A stretch of 64,000 bases of DNA from Oasisia sp. SBJ-2009. Its lineage: Eukaryota > Annelida > Polychaeta > Sabellida > Siboglinidae. The stretch lies in contig OZ024856.1 of the NCBI GenBank assembly GCA_964017155.1, positions 808,501 to 872,500 on the forward strand, given 5' to 3'. How positions within the stretch are numbered: the stretch's first letter is position 1; each line of letters begins with the position of its first letter. The translations under genes were made by a program, and so were the position numbers. This document shows, piece by piece, positions 1-8,001 of the stretch. Under the pieces are notes generated by a model. That model ran no database searches, was not told the origin of the DNA, and saw only the letters and a program-made list of their open reading frames with translations.

Positions 1-580
1 ATAGTCGGAAAAACTGAGAAAAACGACAAAGTCCCATCCGTCTACGGGGGATCAGTTGGGGAAGCGTAAATGTCTGTCTACATTCTTTTCAACAGAATTC
101 CGTACCGACCGGCGGGTAAACGGCGGGAGTAATAAGGAACCACTAACTAGATGAGGTGACGAGGCATTTGGCGACCTTAACAGGGTGATAGTTGGAGAAA
201 TCGAGGAAAACGACGACAAAGTCCGATCCGTCTACGGGGGATCAGTTGGGGAAACGAGAATTTCTGTTTAAACCTGTTTCAACAAAGTTCCGTGCCGTGC
301 CGTGCCGACCGGTGGGTAAACGGCGGGAGTAATAAGGTACCACTAATATAAAATCATTAGACGCCGAGCGAGGCATTTGGCGACCTTAACAGGGTGATAG
401 TCGGAAAAACTGAGAAAAACGACATAGTCCGATCCGTCTACGGGGGATCAGTTGGGCAAGCGTAAATGTCTGTCTACATTCTTTTCAACAGAATTCCGTG
501 CCGACAGGTGGGAAAACGGCGGGAGTAATAAGGAACCACTAGCTAGATGAGGTGACGAGGCATTTGGCGACCTTAGCAGG
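1..580 (+). repeat. Short-unit tract: partial A', B, A'
   Basis: A 184-bp A' unit lacks only its first three bases. It is followed by a 209-bp B unit (185-393) with three GTGCC-type pentamers and by an A' unit (394-580). The B unit has ACGCCGAGCG where most copies have ACGACGAGCG. Confidence 0.9.
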
Positions 581-1329
581 GTGATAGTGGGAGAAATTGA
601 GTAAAACGACGACAAACTCCGATCCGTCTACGGGGGATCAGTTGAGCAAGCGGCGTACCGAAACCTGGCCCGGTCGTGTGCGCCGAAGCCTGGTCGCGTT
701 CCGAAGCCCGGCCGCCGGTCGCATGCAGAAGCCCGGCCCGGTCGTGTGCGCCGAAGCCTTGCCGCCGGTCGCGTTCCCAAGCCAGGCCGGACGCCGGTAA
801 CTGCCCGGCGCGGCCCGGCCCCGCGGCCAAGCTGGGCCCGGCCCGGACCAGCGGAGGGAGAGAGACGGGAAAGACGGACTCGACGACGGTAGAGATCACT
901 TGTGCATGTAGACGAATGACCAACCGAGCGCGTCGTTTTGCCAACTTTTGGAAACAAATCGAGAAAAACGACTAAGTCCTATAAGTCTACGGGGGATCAG
1001 TTCTGCGAATCGAGAAAAACGGCAAAGTTCGACCCGCCGGTCGGTCTTCTCGGGCGTGTGTCGCGCACGGGGAGTAACTACGACTCTCTCGAGGAAGCCC
1101 AATGGCCGTGCGCGTCATTTTGCCAACTTTCGGAAAATCGAGGAAAACGACAAAGTCCGATCCGTCTACGGGGGATCAGTTGGGGAAACGAGAATTTCTG
1201 TTTAAACCTGTTTCAACAAAGTTCCGTGTGCCGTGCCGTGCCGACCGGTGGGTAAACGGCGGGAGTAATAAGGTACCACTAATATAAAATCATTAGACGA
1301 CGAGCGAGGCATTTGGCGACCTTAACAGG
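581..1329 (+). repeat. Long module L1: long C, one D, B
   Basis: The opening is atypical (GTGATAGTGGGAGAAATTGA). The C segment is the long form with an internal repeat of the CGGTCGTGTGCGCCGAAGCC block, ending in a CCCCGCGGCC-type region instead of a CGGCC run. One D and a B tail follow; the B tail has an extra GTG in its GTGCC run. It is nearly identical to 5133-5879. Confidence 0.88.
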
Positions 1330-1706
1330 GTGATAGTCGGAAAAACTGAGAAAAACGACAAAGTCCCATCCGTCTACGGGGGATCAGTTGGGGAAGCGTA
1401 AATGTCTGTCTACATTCTTTACAACAGAATTCCGTACCGACCGGCGGGTAAACGGCGGGAGTAATAAGGAACCACTAACTAGATGAGGTGACGAGGCATT
1501 TGGCGACCTTAACAGGGTGATAGTTGGAGAAATCGAGGAAAACGACTACAAAGTCCGATCCGTCTACGGGGGATCAGTTGGGGAAGCGTAAATGTATGTC
1601 TTCATTCTTTTCGACAGAATTCCGTGCCGACCGGTGGGTAAACGGCGGGAGTAATAAGGAACCACTAGCTAGATGAGGTGACGAGGCATTTGGCGACCTT
1701 AACAGG
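1330..1706 (+). repeat. Short-unit tract: A', A
   Basis: Units of 187 and 190 bp. The second has GACTACAAAG for the usual GACGACAAAG and TGTATGTCTTC in the tail. Both variants are also found at 5880-6256, marking shared descent. Confidence 0.9.
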
Positions 1707-1749
1707 GTGATAGTTGGAGAAATCGAGGAAAACGACGACAAAGTCCGAT

Positions 1750-1769
1750 CCGTCTACGGGGGATCAGTT
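1750..1769 (+). repeat. Core box M, representative copy
   Basis: CCGTCTACGGGGGATCAGTT. This 20-mer is the most conserved piece of the array. It is present once in each short unit and two to four times in each long module, and sequence diverges into tail A, B, C or D directly after it. Common variants are CCGTCTAAGGGGG in many A units of the HOR zone and CCGTTTACGG before the B tail of 687-bp long modules. Its position at every tail switch suggests an exchange point or a protein-binding box; neither is shown by sequence alone. Confidence 0.9.
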
Positions 1770-2137
1770 GGGGAAGCGGCGTGCCGAAACCAGGCCCGGT
1801 CGTGTGCGCCGAAGCCTGGTCGCGTTCCGAAGCGGCCCGGCCCGGCCCGGCCGCACGGCGAGGTGCGGTCCGGTCCGGCCGGGTCCCAGCGCGGCCAGGC
1901 CGGGCCCGGCCCGGGCCGGCGGAGGGAGAGAGACGGGAAAGACGGACTCGACAACGATAGAGATCACATGTGTATGTAGACGAATGACCGACCGGGCGCG
2001 TCGTTTTGCCAACTTTTGGAAACAAATCGAGCAAAACGACTAAGTCCTATCCGTCTACGGGGGATCAGTTCTGCGAATCGAGAAAAACGACAAAGTTCGA
2101 CGCGCCGGTCGGTCTTCTCGGGCGTGTGTCGCGCACG

Positions 2138-2167
2138 GGGAGTAACTACGACTCTCTCGAGGAAGCC
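2138..2167 (+). repeat. Direct 28S R2-site-like block in D tail, representative
   Basis: The block reads GGGAGTAACTACGACTCTCT then CGAGGAAGCC; the remembered 28S is GGGAGTAACTATGACTCTCT then TAAGGTAGCC. I count 26 of 30 identical positions. The central TTAA of the target has become TCGA, giving a CTCGAG hexamer in most D tails (ATCGAG in some second D tails). CCAATGGCC and GCGTCAT follow, echoing 28S CAAATGCC and CGTCAT. This is the uninverted orientation. Confidence 0.72.
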
Positions 2168-2393
2168 CAATGGTCGTGCGCGTCATTTGGCCAACTTTTG
2201 AAAACAAATCGGGAAAAACGACTAAGTCCGATCCGTTTACGGGGGATCAGTAGGGGAAACGAGAATTTCTGTTTAAACCTGTTTCAACAAAGTTCCGTGC
2301 CGTGCCGACCGGTGGGTAAAGGGCGGGAGTAATAAGGAACCACTAATATAAAATCATTAGACGACGAGCGAGGCATTTGGCGACCTTAACAGG

Positions 2394-2580
2394 GTGATAG
2401 GTCGGAAAAACTGAGAAAAACGACAAAGTCCCATCCGTCTACGGGGGATCAGTTGGGGAAGCGTAAATGTCTGTCTACATTCTTTTCAACCGAATTCCGT
2501 GCCGACCGGTGGGTAAACGGCGGGAGTAATAAGGAACCACTAGCTAGATGAGGTGACGAGGCATTTGGGACCTTAACAGG
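2394..2580 (+). repeat. Single A' short unit
   Basis: A 187-bp unit with an extra G in its opening (GATAGGTCGG), a CAACCGAATTCC tail variant and GGCATTTGGGACC at its end. The last two variants also mark the single A' units before the expanded modules at 31825, 32807, 33929 and 40354. Confidence 0.9.
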
Positions 2581-3506
2581 GTGATAGTTGGAGAAATCGA
2601 GGAAAACGACGACAAAGTCCGATCCGTCTACGGGGGATCAGTTGAGCAGGCGGCGTGCCGAAACCTGGTCCGGTCGTGTGCGTCGAAGCCTGGTCGCGTT
2701 CCGAAGCCCGGACGCCGGTCGCATGCCGAAGCCCGGCCCGGTCGTGTGCGCCGAAGCCTTGCCGCCGGTCGCGTTCCGAAGCCCGGCCGGGCGCCGGTAA
2801 CTGCCCGGCGCGGCCCGGCCCGGCCCGGCCCGGCCCGGCCCGGCCCGGCCCGGCCCGGCCCGGCCCGGCCCGGCCCGGCCCGGCCCGGCCCGGCCCGGCC
2901 CGGCCCGGCCCGGCCCGGCCCGGCCCGGCCCGGCCCGGCCCGGCCCGGCCCGGCCCGGCCCGGCCCGCGCGGCGACGTGCGGTCCGGTCCGGCCGGGCCC
3001 AGCGCGGCCAGGCCGGGCCCGGCCCGGGCCGGCGGAGGGAGAGAGACGGGAAAGACGGACTCGACGACCGTAGAGAACACTTGTGCATGTAGACGAATGA
3101 CCGACCGGGCGCGTCGTTTTGCCAACTTTTGGAAACAAATGGAGAAAAACGACTAAGTCCTATCCGTCTACGGGGGATCAGTTCTGCGAATCGAGAAAAA
3201 CGGCAAAGTTCGACGCGCCGGTCGGTCTTCTCGGGCGTGTGTCGCGCACGGGGAGTAACTACGACTCTCTCGAGGAAGCCCAATGGTCGTGCGCGTCATT
3301 TGGCCAACTTTTGAAAACAAATCGGGAAAAACGACTAAGTCCGATCCGTTTACGGGGGATCAGTAGGGGAAACGAGAATTTATGTTTAAACCTGTTTCAA
3401 CAAAGTTCCGTGCCGTGCCGACCGGTGGGTAAACGGCGGGAGTAAAAAGGAACCACTAATATAAAATCATTAGACGACGAGCGAGGCATTTGGCTACCTT
3501 AACAGG
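2581..3506 (+). repeat. Long module L3 with large CGGCC expansion
   Basis: Long-form C followed by about 31 CGGCC pentamers, then a purine-rich stretch, D, the TTTTGAAAACAAATCGGG bridge and a B tail. At 926 bp it is one of the longest modules with a single D. Without most of its pentamers it would match the modules at 31825 and 33929. Long open frames of Gly-Pro-Gly-Arg-Ala or Gly-Pro-Ala-Arg-Pro repeats cross it in several frames and are an effect of the pentamer. Confidence 0.9.
2811..2965. repeat. (CGGCC)n microsatellite, about 31 copies
   Basis: An uninterrupted pentamer run of 155 bases. The minus strand reads (GGCCG)n, giving regular GGG tracts separated by CC, which fits the G3N2G3N2 pattern of potential G-quadruplexes. 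It is 100% G+C, rich in CpG, and likely to vary in length. Confidence 0.95.
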
Positions 3507-3693
3507 GTGATAGTCGGAAAAACTGAGAAAAACGACAAAGTCCCATCCGTCTACGGGGGATCAGTTGCGGAATCGTAAATGTCTGTCTACATTCTTTTCA
3601 ACATAATTCCGTGCCGACCGGTGGGTAAACGGCGGGAGTAATAAGGAACTACTAGCTAGATGAGGTGACGAGGCATTTGGCGACCTTAACAGG
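3507..3693 (+). repeat. Single A' short unit
   Basis: A 187-bp unit with TTGCGGAATCG in place of TTGGGGAAGCG and a GGAACTACTAG end. The same GCGGAATCG change is seen near 34815 and 36285. Confidence 0.9.
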
Positions 3694-4372
3694 GTGATAT
3701 TTGGAGAAATCGAGGAAAACGACGACAAAGTCCGATCCGTCTACGGGGGATCAGTTGGGGAAGCGGCGTGCCGAAACCAGGCCCGGTCGTGTGCGCCGAA
3801 GCCTGGTCGCGTACCGAAGCGGCCCGGCCCGGCCCGGCCGCACGGCGAGGTGCGGTCCGGTCCGGCCGGGTCCCAGCGCGGCCAGGCCGGGCCCGGCCCG
3901 GGCCGGCGGAGGGAGAGAGACGGGAAAGACGGACTCGACAACGATAGAGATCACATGTGTATGTAGACGAATGACCGACCGGGCGCGTCGTTTTGCCAAC
4001 TTTTGGAAACAAATCGAGCAAAACGACTAAGTCCTATCCGTCTACGGGGGATCAGTTCTGCGAATCGAGAAAAACGGCAAAGTTCGACGCGCCGGTCGGT
4101 CTTCTCGGGCGTGTGTCGCGCAAGGGGAGTAACTACGACTCTCTCGAGGAAGCCCAATGGCCGTGCGCGTAATTTTACCAACTTTCGGAAAATCGAGGAA
4201 AATCGAGGAAAACGACAAAGTCCCATCCGTCTACGGGGGATCAGTTGGGGAATCGTAAATGTCTGTCTACATTCTTTTCAACATAATTCCGTGCCGACCG
4301 GTGTTAAACGGCGGGAGTAATAAGGAACCACTAGCTAGATGAGGTGACGAGGCATTTGGCGAACTTAACAGG
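3694..4372 (+). repeat. Long module L4: short C, D fused to an A-type tail
   Basis: Opens GTGATATTTGG. After D, the bridge carries a doubled GGAAAATCGA, and box M (in its CCCATCC context, normally typical of A') is followed by tail A rather than B. The end of the D-B part and the start of A' seem to have been lost in one event. Confidence 0.82.
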
Positions 4373-4752
4373 GTGACAGTTGGAGAAATCGAGGAAAACG
4401 ACGACAAAGTCCGATCCGTCTACGGGGGATCAGTTGGGGAAGCGTAAATGTCTGTCTACATTCTTTTCAACATAATTCCGTGCCGAACGGTGGGTAAACG
4501 GCGGGAGTATTAAGGAGCCACTAGCTAGATAAGGTGACGAGGCATTTGGCGACCTTAACAGGGTGATAGTTGGAGAAATCGAGGAAAACGACGACAAAGT
4601 CCGATCCGTCTACGGGGGATCAGTTGGGGAAGCCTAAATGTCTGTCTACATTCTTTTCAACAGAATTCCGTGCCGACCGGTGGGTAAACGGCGGGAGTAT
4701 TAAGGAGCCACTAGCTAGATGAGGTGACGAGGCATTTGGCGACCTTAACAGG

Positions 4753-4942
4753 GTGATAGTTGGAGAAATCGAGGAAAACGACGACAAAGTCCGATCCGTC
4801 TAAGGGGGATCAGTTGGGGAAGCGTAAATGTCTGTCTACATTCTTTTCAACATAATTCCGTGCCGACCGGTGGGTAAACGGCGGGAGTAATAAGAAACCA
4901 CTAGCTAGATGAGGTGACGAGGCATTTGGCGACCTTAACAGG
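4753..4942 (+). repeat. Representative short unit A (190 bp)
   Basis: The unit opens GTGATAGTTGGAGAAATCGA, then box M (here with CTAAGGGGG), then tail A (AAGCGTAAATGTCTGTCTAC). Next come a direct 28S-like 19-mer and an inverted 28S-like block, and the following unit starts exactly 190 bp on. Four such units stand head to tail from 4373 to 5132 with starts at 4373, 4563, 4753 and 4943. Confidence 0.93.
4872..4890 (+). repeat. Direct 28S-like 19-mer in A tail, representative
   Basis: GGGTAAACGGCGGGAGTAA. As I recall the conserved eukaryotic 28S/26S rRNA, this equals the stretch just upstream of the R2/I-PpoI target. Some copies extend the match with an upstream GC (GCGGGTAAACGG, for example at 5994-6014). 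It occurs in nearly all A and B tails, occasionally with AAAGGGCGG or TATACGG changes. It is a gene fragment, not a working rRNA. Confidence 0.75.
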
Positions 4943-4950
4943 GTGATAGT
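4901..4950 (-). repeat. Inverted 28S R2-site-like block in A tail, representative
   Basis: Read on the minus strand, this block runs ACTATCACCCTGTTAAGG, then TCGCCAAATGCCTCGTCA, then CCTCATCTAGCTAG. The recalled 28S order is ACTATGACTCTCTTAAGG, TAGCCAAATGCCTCGTCA, TCTAATTAG. The central TTAAGGTxGCCAAATGCCTC differs by one base (C for A). The piece lies in opposite orientation to the 28S-like 19-mer about 10 bp upstream, as if the segment had been inverted in place. It recurs in nearly every A unit. Confidence 0.75.
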
Positions 4951-5132
4951 TGGAGAAATCGAGGAAAACGACGACAAAGTCCGATCCGTCTAAGGGGGAT
5001 CAGTTGGGGAAGCGTAAATGTCTGTCTACATTCTTTTCAACATAATTCCGTGCCGACCGGTGGGTAAACGGCGGGAGTAATAAGAAACCACTAGCTAGAT
5101 GAGGTGACGAGGCATTTGGCGACCTTAACAGG

Positions 5133-5879
5133 GTGATAGTTGGAGAAATCGAGGAAAACGACGACAAAGTCCGATCCGTCTACGGGGGATCAGTTGAGCA
5201 AGCGGCGTACCGAAACCTGGCCCGGTCGTGTGTGCCGAAGCCTGGTCGCGTTCCGAAGCCCGGCCGCCGGTCGCATGCAGAAGCCCGGCCCGGTCGTGTG
5301 CGCCGAAGCCTTGCCGCCGGTCGCGTTCCCAAGCCAGGCCGGACGCCGGTAACTGCCCGGCGCGGCCCGGCCCCGCGGCCAAGCTGGGCCCGGCCCGGAC
5401 CAGCGGAGGGAGAGAGACGGGAAAGACGGACTCGACGACGGTAGAGATCACTTGTGCATGTAGACGAATGACCAACCGAGCGCGTCGTTTTGCCAACTTT
5501 TGGAAACAAATCGAGAAAAACGACTAAGTCCTATAAGTCTACGGGGGATCAGTTCTGCGAATCGAGAAAAACGGCAAAGTTCGACCCGCCGGTCGGTCTT
5601 CTCGGGCGTGTGTCGCGCACGGGGAGTAACTACGACTCTCTCGAGGAAGCCCAATGGCCGTGCGCGTCATTTTGCCAACTTTCGGAAAATCGAGGAAAAC
5701 GACAAAGTCCGATCCGTCTACGGGGGATCAGTTGGGGAAACGAGAATTTCTGTTTAAACCTGTTTCAACAAAGTTCCGTGCCGTGCCGTGCCGACCGGTG
5801 GGTAAACGGCGGGAGTAATAAGGTACCACTAATATAAAATCATTAGACGACGAGCGAGGCATTTGGCGACCTTAACAGG
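5133..5879 (+). repeat. Long module L5: long C, one D, B (copy of L1)
   Basis: Differs from 581-1329 by a canonical opening, a GTGTGTGCCG change early in C and a two-base shorter GTGCC region. The match continues into the next two short units, so about 1.1 kb is duplicated about 4.55 kb apart. Confidence 0.9.
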
Positions 5880-6256
5880 GTGATAGTCGGAAAAACTGAG
5901 AAAAACGACAAAGTCCCATCCGTCTACGGGGGATCAGTTGGGGAAGCGTAAATGTCTGTCTACATTCTTTACAACAGAATTCCGTACCGACCGGCGGGTA
6001 AACGGCGGGAGTAATAAGGAACCACTAACTAGATGAGGTGACGAGGCATTTGGCGACCTTAACAGGGTGATAGTTGGAGAAATCGAGGAAAACGACTACA
6101 AAGTCCGATCCGTCTACGGGGGATCAGTTGGGGAAGCGTAAATGTATGTCTTCATTCTTTTCGACAGAATTCCGTGCCGACCGGTGGGTAAACGGCGGGA
6201 GTAATAAGGAACCACTAGCTAGATGAGGTGACGAGGCATTTGGCGACCTTAACAGG
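5880..6256 (+). repeat. Short-unit tract: A', A (copy of 1330-1706)
   Basis: Repeats the private variants GACTACAAAG and TGTATGTCTTC of the earlier tract, extending the duplication that includes the preceding long module. Confidence 0.9.
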
Positions 6257-6447
6257 GTGATAGTTGGAGAAATCGAGGAAAACGACGACAAAGTCCGATC
6301 CGTCTACGGGGGATCAGTTGAGCAAGCGGCGTGCCGTGCCGTGCCGTGCCGTGCCGTGCCGACCGGTGGGTATACGGCGGGAGTAATAAGGAACCACTAA
6401 TATAAAATCATTAGACGACGAGCGAGGCATTTGGCGACCTTAACAGG
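6257..6447 (+). repeat. Hybrid unit: start of C joined to end of B
   Basis: After box M the sequence begins tail C (TTGAGCAAGCGGCGTGCCG). It then passes through six GTGCC pentamers (6331-6360) straight into the B-tail end (GACCGGTGGGTATACGG). All the GC-rich body, the D segment and the B start are missing. The GTGCC motif common to both tails is the likely crossover site. Confidence 0.82.
6331..6360 (+). repeat. (GTGCC)6 microsatellite
   Basis: Six exact pentamers. B tails elsewhere have about two to five, some with a GCGCC or CATGCC variant, as expected for slippage. Confidence 0.92.
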
Positions 6448-6848
6448 GTGATAGTCGGAAAAACTGAGAAAAACGACAAACTCCCATCAGTCTACGGGGG
6501 ATCATTTCTGCGAATCGAGAAAAACGGCAAAGTTCGACGCGCCGGTCGGTCTTCTCGGGCGTGTGTCGCGCACGGGGAGTAACTAAGACTCTCTCGAGGA
6601 AGCCCAATGGCCGTGCGCGTCATTTTGCCAACTTTCGGAAAATCGAGGAAAACGACAAAATCCGAACCGTCTACGGGGGGATCAGTTGGGGAAACGAGAA
6701 TTTATGTTTAAACCTGTTTCAACAAAGTTCCGTGCCGTGCCATGCCGTGCCGTGCCGTGCCGACCGGTGGGTAAAGGGCGGGAGTAATAAGGAACCACTA
6801 ATATAAAATCATTAGACGACGAGCGAGGCATTTGGCGACCTTAACAGG
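6448..6848 (+). repeat. D-only long module
   Basis: An A'-type opening and box M (GGGATCATTT variant) lead directly into D, then into a B tail with an expanded GTGCC run including one CATGCC. No C segment is present. At 401 bp it is about 290 bp shorter than a 687-bp module. Confidence 0.85.
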
Positions 6849-7784
6849 GTGATAGTCGGAAAAACTGAGAAAAACGACAAAGTCCCATCCGTCTACGGGG
6901 GATCAGTTGGGGAAGCGTAAATGTCTGTCTACGTTCTTTTTAACAGAATTCCGTACCGACCGGCGGGTAAACGGCGGAAGTAATAAGGATCCACTAACTA
7001 GATGAGGTGACGAGGCATTTGGCGACCTTAACAGGGTGATAGTTGCAGAAATCGAGGAAAACGACGACAAAGTCCGATCCGTCTAAGGGGGATCAGTTGG
7101 GGAAGCGTAAATGTCTGTCTACATTCTTTTCAACATAATTCCGTGCCGACCGGTGGGTAAACGGCGGGAGTAATAAGAAACCGCTAGCTAGATGAGGTGA
7201 CGAGGCATTTGGCGACCTTAACAGGAGAAATCGAGGAAAACGACGACAAAGTCCGATCCGTCTAAGGGGGATCAGTTGGGGAAGCGTAAATGTCTGTCTA
7301 CATTCTTTTCAACATAATTCCGTGCCGACCGGTGGGTAAACGGCGGGAGTAATAAGAAACCACTAGCTAGATGAGGTGACGAGGCATTTGGCGACCTTAA
7401 CAGGGTGATAGTTGGAGAAATCGAGGAAAACGACGACAAAGTCCGATCCGTCTAAGGGGGATCAGTTGGGGAAGCGTAAATGTCTGTCTACATTCTTTTC
7501 AACATAATTCCGTGCCGACCGGTGGGTAAACGGCGGGAGTAATAAGAAACCACTAGCTAGATGAGGTGACGAGGCATTTGGCGACCTTAACAGGGTGATA
7601 GTTGGAGAAATCGAGGAAAACGACGACAAAGTCCGATCCGTCTAAGGGGGATCAGTTGGGGAAGCGTAAATGTCTGTCTACATTCTTTTCAACATAATTC
7701 CGTGCCGACCGGTGGGTAAACGGCGGGAGTAATAAGAAACCACTAGCTAGATGAGGTGACGAGGCATTTGGCGACCTTAACAGG

Positions 7785-7993
7785 GTGATAGTTGGAGAAA
7801 TCGAGGAAAACGACGACAAAGTCCGATCCGTCTACGGGGGATCAGTTGGGGAAACGAGAATTTCTGTTTAAACCTGTTTCAACAAAGTGCCGTGCCGCGC
7901 CGTGCCGACCGGTGGGTAAACGGCGGGAGCAAAAAGGAACCACTAATATAAAATCATTAGACGACGAGCGAGGCATTTGGCTACCTTAACAGG
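7785..7993 (+). repeat. Representative short unit B (209 bp)
   Basis: It shares the opening and box M with unit A, then carries AAACGAGAATTTCTGTTTAA, a short run of GTGCC-type pentamers, the direct 28S-like 19-mer, and an AT-rich CACTAATATAAAATCATTAG piece inside the inverted 28S-like block. It is always followed by an A'-type opening (GTGATAGTCGGAAAAACTGA). The same unit recurs at 13544, 16920 and 22679. Confidence 0.9.
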
Positions 7994-8001
7994 GTGATAG
8001 T
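7941..8001 (-). repeat. Inverted 28S R2-site-like block in B tail, representative
   Basis: On the minus strand, positions 7989 down to 7970 read TTAAGGTAGCCAAATGCCTC, a perfect 20-base match to the remembered 28S R2 target. The next bases give CTCGTCGTCTAAT, then an insert of about nine AT-rich bases, then TTAGTGG; 28S has CTCGTCATCTAATTAGTG. The TCTAAT and TTAGTG halves are retained around the insert. B tails ending GGCTACCTT keep the perfect core, whereas those ending GGCGACCTT carry the one-base change seen in A units. Confidence 0.75.

Larger units (their letters stand above)
1707..2393 (+). repeat. Long module L2, 687-bp type
   Basis: Order: opening; M at 1750-1769; GC-rich short-form C to about 2010; M at 2051-2070; D with the direct 28S-like block; an AACTTTTGAAAACAAATCGG bridge; M variant at 2233-2252; B tail to the end. 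C contains a short CGGCC run, a GGTCCGGTCCGGCCGGG region and a purine-rich GGCGGAGGGAGAGAGACGGG. The same length and layout recur at nine later positions. Confidence 0.9.
4373..5132 (+). repeat. Short-unit tract: four A units
   Basis: Four 190-bp units in perfect register. The first opens GTGACAG. The third and fourth carry CCGTCTAAGG and TAAGAAACCACTAG and are almost identical, pointing to recent one-unit duplication. Confidence 0.93.

Noticed and set aside
2138..2167. Functional rRNA gene or LSU exon
   Set aside because: Only short pieces of 28S-like sequence are present, partly inverted and repeated hundreds of times, without the flanking LSU domains.
2573..3283. Open frames up to 236 codons, on both strands, across the CGGCC expansions and other long modules
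   Set aside because: They encode Gly-Pro-Gly-Arg-Ala or Gly-Pro-Ala-Arg-Pro repeats created by a stop-free GC pentamer. They overlap in most frames, recur at every module and change with pentamer number. No domain, codon bias or start context supports translation.
4185..4205. CENP-B-box-like TTTCGGAAAATCGAGGA
   Set aside because: It has TTCG and the central A of the NTTCGNNNNANNCGGGN motif but GAGG where CGGG is required, so two essential positions fail.
7965..7990. Rho-independent terminators or other bacterial signals
   Set aside because: The GC-rich hairpins lack T-runs and are part of the satellite. Nothing else suggests a bacterial genome.
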